Assembly (NCBI GenBank): GCA_032095175.1
Contig: DAMCZI010000037.1
Span: 1 to 43,355 of the forward strand
Reading direction: 5' to 3'
Source of the DNA: DAMCZI01 sp032095175
GTDB taxonomy: Bacteria > Bacillota > Clostridia > Clostridiales > Caloramatoraceae
Length of the DNA: 43,355 bases
The number at the start of each line of letters is the position of its first letter. Within the stretch, counting starts at the first letter, position 1. The notes beneath the pieces were generated by a model. It was given only the letters and a program-made list of their open reading frames with translations, was not told where the DNA came from and made no database searches. Of the stretch, positions 40,020 to 43,355 are shown in pieces. The translations under genes were made by a program, and so were the position numbers.

Positions 40020-40740
40020 TAGCTTTTCTATAAATAATGAATGACTTTACTTATAAAATACTCAAATTAATTTCAATATAAAGATGTTTGAATGAGGAAA
40101 GCAATAGAATTTATATAGAATGTCAGGATTTAATATTGAAAATGTTAAAATATTATACAGAAATGTAACAATTATAAACTATCTACTGAAAAGTGAGTTA
40201 ATAATAAAAGCAATTTAATATGGAAGAATAAATAAAAATCACTGGATTTATAGCGTATAATTGAAAAAAATGAAAAAATATATAAAAAAATAATGAAAAA
40301 TGATGAAAAATGGCATTACAAAACTATAATAGGGCATTATTTGCCTTTTATGAATTTCGTAATTTGATAAATAAATGTTACAATATTATCATATAAAAAT
40401 AAACAATATTATATATAGCATATCAATTATCAACAAAAGTCAGTCAAAAACACAATAAATTTTTAAAAAATATCTATAAATATTGCAGAATAATCAATAA
40501 ACAAGTGTCATAAAATAAAAGGTTAATAAAAATGTTAAGAAAAAAACAAAAAAATGTTTAAGAAAATTTTAAATTGTTAAACAATTGTAAAAAATGCAAC
40601 CAAAAGTGAAAAAAATTTAAAAAATATAAAAAAGTATGAAGGAATTTTAATATTTATGGAGAAATAGTAAGTAAAGAGAAAAATTAATATGGATGTAACT
40701 GCTGCTGCAGTTATTATAAACATCAAAATTTATATCAAAC
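40020..40740. other. Long, extremely A-rich spacer between dapA and oppA
   Basis: Over 700 bases with many A runs and no open frame with a ribosome site. Runs such as TGAAAAATGATGAAAAATGG (40289-40312) recur at roughly helical spacing, suggesting curved DNA. One GTTAAACAATTGTAA-like imperfect palindrome lies near 40576. Probably the regulatory region of oppA; no protein-coding content. Confidence 0.5.
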
Positions 40741-40758
40741 GAAAAAGGGGGATACATA

Positions 40759-42432
40759 ATGAAAAACAAGAAATGGTTAGCACTTCTTCTAACACTTGTT
40801 CTTGCACTTTCATTCGGTTTAACTGGATGTGGTGGAAGCAAAAAAGGCGGAAGCGCTGATGGAGAACAGTTCCTTAATGTTTCAATGGTTAACCCAAGAA
40901 CCTTTGATTACCAGAAGGCTACTGATGGAAGTTCAAATCAGATTATAACAATGGTTATGGATGGACTTACAAGAGTATCAAACGATGGAAAAGCAGACAA
41001 AATTGATCCAGCCATAGCTGAAAAGTGGGAAACTTCTGAAGATGGAAAGGTATGGACATTCCATCTAAGAGATGCAAAGTGGACAGATGGAAAGCCAGTA
41101 ACTGCACAGCAGTTTGTTGATGGCTGGATAAGACTTCTTGATCCAAATAATGCATTTGACTATGCTTCATTCATATTTGATGTTGCTGGAGCACAGGAAT
41201 TTAACTCAGGAAAAGGTAAAGCTGAGGATGTTGGAATAAAAGCTGTTGATGATAAAACTTTTGAAGTTACATTAAAAGCACCAGTTCCATATTTCCTACA
41301 GATAACTCCATTTAAAAACCTTTATCCAGTAAGAAAAGATATTGTAGAAAAGGCTGGAGACAAATATGGAGTAGACCCAATGCAGATGGTTTTCAATGGA
41401 CCATTCCTTATTAAGGAATATGCAAAGGGAGCAAAGATTTCATTTGAGAAGAACCCAACATACTGGGATGCAGATAAGGTTAAGCTACAAAAGGTCAACA
41501 TGACATATGTTGAAGAAGAAGCTTCAAGACAACAAATGTTCCAATCAAAACAACTTGACGTAACTGGTGCTAGAGGAGACTATGCTAAAAAGTATGCAGA
41601 TATGGCTGAAAAGGGACAACTTGATAAGACTTTTGGATATGCACCTTCTACATGTTATGCAATATTTAACTGCCAGACAGGTGGTTCAAGTAAAATATTT
41701 ATGAGTCCAAAGGTAAGACTTGCATTTGGACTTGCACTTGATAGAAATGATTATGTAAATAATATATGGAAAAGAGGTTATGTTGCATATGGCCTGATTC
41801 CTCCATCATTAATGATTGGAGATAAGGAATACAGAAAAGAAACAACAGAGCCATTTAAAGAATTAGTTGATAAAAAGACAGATGTTAAGGCTTTATTCCA
41901 GGAAGGATTAAAGGAACTTGGAATGGATCCAAATAAACAGTATACAGTTAAATATCTTGATAATGGAACTGATTCAGCTTCCAAGTTAATCCAAGAATGG
42001 TACAAGGCACAGTGGGAAAAGACACTTGGAGTTAAAGTAGAACTTGATATATGTGCTGATGAACCACAGTATTGGGAAAGAATAGATAATATGGAATATG
42101 ACATATGCACATACATGTGGACTGGAGATTTCAACGATCCAGAAACTTACTTTAATTTGTTTACTACAGGAAATACTAATAACCCTGGAAGATGGACAAG
42201 CAAGGAATATGATGATTTATATAAAAAATCAAAGACTTTAACAGATAACAATGAAAGACTTGAACTCTACAAGCAGATGGAAAAGATACTTCTTGTTGAT
42301 CAGTGTGCTATAGCACCTATATTCTACAGAGATGTAAGATCATTCAGACATACTTATGTTAAGGGCGTAATGTACACAATGTTTGGACCAGATTTAGATT
42401 ATAAGTATGCTTACACTGAGGGAAGAAACTAA
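40759..42432 (+). CDS. oppA: Oligopeptide ABC transporter, substrate-binding lipoprotein
   Basis: 557 residues. A lipoprotein signal peptide (KKWLALLLTLVLALSFGLTG, lipobox LTGC, Cys near 27) is followed by an SBP_bac_5 domain: FDYQKATDGSSNQIITMVMD, then WTFHLRDAKWTDGKPVTAQQ, later RLAFGLALDRNDYVNNIWKRG and a C-terminal DQCAIAPIFYRDVRSF. It binds peptides on the outer face of the membrane for uptake. A gggggat site lies 6-12 bases before ATG 40759. The clear codon bias suggests high expression. oppB follows. Confidence 0.94.
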   Translation: MKNKKWLALLLTLVLALSFGLTGCGGSKKGGSADGEQFLNVSMVNPRTFDYQKATDGSSNQIITMVMDGLTRVSNDGKADKIDPAIAEKWETSEDGKVWTFHLRDAKWTDGKPVTAQQFVDGWIRLLDPNNAFDYASFIFDVAGAQEFNSGKGKAEDVGIKAVDDKTFEVTLKAPVPYFLQITPFKNLYPVRKDIVEKAGDKYGVDPMQMVFNGPFLIKEYAKGAKISFEKNPTYWDADKVKLQKVNMTYVEEEASRQQMFQSKQLDVTGARGDYAKKYADMAEKGQLDKTFGYAPSTCYAIFNCQTGGSSKIFMSPKVRLAFGLALDRNDYVNNIWKRGYVAYGLIPPSLMIGDKEYRKETTEPFKELVDKKTDVKALFQEGLKELGMDPNKQYTVKYLDNGTDSASKLIQEWYKAQWEKTLGVKVELDICADEPQYWERIDNMEYDICTYMWTGDFNDPETYFNLFTTGNTNNPGRWTSKEYDDLYKKSKTLTDNNERLELYKQMEKILLVDQCAIAPIFYRDVRSFRHTYVKGVMYTMFGPDLDYKYAYTEGRN

Positions 42433-42442
42433 TTTATCTATT

Positions 42443-42471
42443 ATTACAACAGGGCAATGCCCTGTTGTAAT
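42443..42471. promoter_or_regulatory. Perfect hairpin between oppA and oppB
   Basis: ATTACAACAGGGCA (42443-42456) and TGCCCTGTTGTAAT (42458-42471), perfectly paired apart from the central base, without a T run. Such stems at the 3' end of oppA-type genes can protect the upstream mRNA or partly stop transcription, giving more binding protein than permease. Confidence 0.75.
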
Positions 42472-42496
42472 ATATATTGTGGAGGAGGATTAAAAG

Positions 42497-43355
42497 ATGG
42501 CCAAGTTTTTAGCCAAAAGAATTGGGTATATGTTCATCACAATGTGGTTAGTAACCACAGCAACCTTCTTTCTTATGAACACGCTTCCTGGTGACCCTGT
42601 TAAAGCGATGTTTAGAAAGGCGCCACCTCAAGTACAGGAGAATATTAAAAGAAAATGGGATCTAGACAAGCCTGTAACAACAAGATACATGTTATACCTA
42701 AAAAAGGTAGTTACAGAGTTTGAACTTGGTGAATCAATGGTTTACCCAGGTGAATCCTTTAAGTCAATATTGCATGACAAGCTACCAGCATCTGCAAGAC
42801 TTGGTTTTCAGACTATTCTTGTAGGAGTTACAGTAGGTGTATTGCTTGGAGTCTTAGCAGCATTTAAGAGAGGAACGTGGGTAGACTATGTTTCTGTATT
42901 TGTTGTAATACTTGGAGTATCTATACCAAGCTTCGTGCTTGCACTCTTGATACAAAAATATTTAGGTGGTGGAGCTTTCCCAATACTTGGATGGCCTACT
43001 GGAAGTGCTAAATGGTTTGGAGGATGGGAATATACTATTCTTCCAACAATTGCAAACTGCTTTGGTATGATTGCTGGATATGCAAGATATACTAAGACAT
43101 CAGTACTTGAAGTTATAAATCAAGATTATGTTTTAACTGCAAAAGCCAAGGGACTTTCAAATAGTGCAATAATATGGAAACATATTATGCGTAATGCTTT
43201 AATACCTCTTGTTACAATGCTTCCATTAACAGTTGGTGGAGCACTGTCAGGTTCTTTGGTTATAGAGAGAATATTCTCAATTCCTGGAATAGGACAGTAT
43301 TTCGTTGGAGCTATAAATGCAAGAGACTATTTCATGATAATGGGAGATACAATAT
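42497..43355 (+). CDS. oppB: Oligopeptide ABC transporter permease OppB (partial)
   Basis: The frame is open to the window end (286 codons seen; usual length about 305-320). It opens MAKFLAKRIGYMFITMWLVT, the classic first helix of OppB/DppB, with TATFFLMNTLPGDPV, later membrane helices (GFQTILVGVTVGVLLGVLAA, YVSVFVVILGVSIPSFVLAL) and the EAA loop YVLTAKAKGLSNSAIIWKHI with the RNALIPL ending that meets the ATPase. ATG 42497 follows ggaggagg by 7-8 bases. Forms the membrane channel with OppC, which should lie beyond the window. Confidence 0.94.
   Translation, partial: MAKFLAKRIGYMFITMWLVTTATFFLMNTLPGDPVKAMFRKAPPQVQENIKRKWDLDKPVTTRYMLYLKKVVTEFELGESMVYPGESFKSILHDKLPASARLGFQTILVGVTVGVLLGVLAAFKRGTWVDYVSVFVVILGVSIPSFVLALLIQKYLGGGAFPILGWPTGSAKWFGGWEYTILPTIANCFGMIAGYARYTKTSVLEVINQDYVLTAKAKGLSNSAIIWKHIMRNALIPLVTMLPLTVGGALSGSLVIERIFSIPGIGQYFVGAINARDYFMIMGDTI

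Overview
The window is AT-rich DNA from a spore-forming, low-GC Firmicute, most likely a Clostridium-type anaerobe. The grounds are A/T-rich codon use, strong GGAGG ribosome sites, TTG/GTG starts, a T-box leader before valS, an alpha/beta small acid-soluble spore protein, a DUF4364-type regulator and the acetylase-type dap gene set. The exact species cannot be fixed from the sequence.

Left part (1 to about 23,400): about 25 small, nearly all plus-strand, mostly single-gene units. Products are those typical of resistance and detoxification: class I SAM methyltransferases, GNAT acetyltransferases (several double-domain), three NUDIX hydrolases, a blasticidin/cytidine deaminase-like enzyme, an aminoglycoside-type nucleotidyltransferase, a chloramphenicol phosphotransferase-like remnant, P-loop kinase, S51 peptidase, DJ-1/PfpI protein, alpha/beta hydrolase, 2H phosphoesterase, HAD phosphatase, AraC- and TetR-type regulators, a GyrI-like binding protein and an RlmA-like rRNA methyltransferase. 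Almost none are linked by pathway. The gaps are built from recurring pieces: a palindromic hairpin (HP, six copies) after genes, a roughly 40-bp junction repeat (R2, about ten full or partial copies), a leader repeat (R3, five copies) before genes, and three decayed minus-strand remnants of one NMT1/THI5-like lipoprotein gene. Several units are broken (two in-frame TAGs, a 3' truncation, a compensated double frameshift, a probable N-terminal frameshift). It looks like a cassette array, resembling an integron in layout, but no integrase, recombinase or transposase is visible here.

Middle (23,400 to 27,000): two tandem paralogous membrane-anchored proteins of unknown function, followed by a 157-bp near-perfect palindrome.

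Right part (27,000 to 43,355): ordinary core genes. T-box leader, a 57-residue membrane protein and valS; folC; small genes; a DUF4364 regulator and a spore SASP on the minus strand; a polysaccharide deacetylase, a Mur-ligase-like fragment protein and a double-OB (SSB-like) protein; then a minus-strand dapA-dapB-patA-dapH cluster for lysine/diaminopimelate by the N-acetyl route; then oppA and the start of oppB (runs off the window). Many intergenic spaces here hold a long imperfect hairpin. Two hairpin families occur twice in opposite orientation, with paired compensatory base changes in their stems.

All repeat alignments and motif calls were made by eye; no database search was run.
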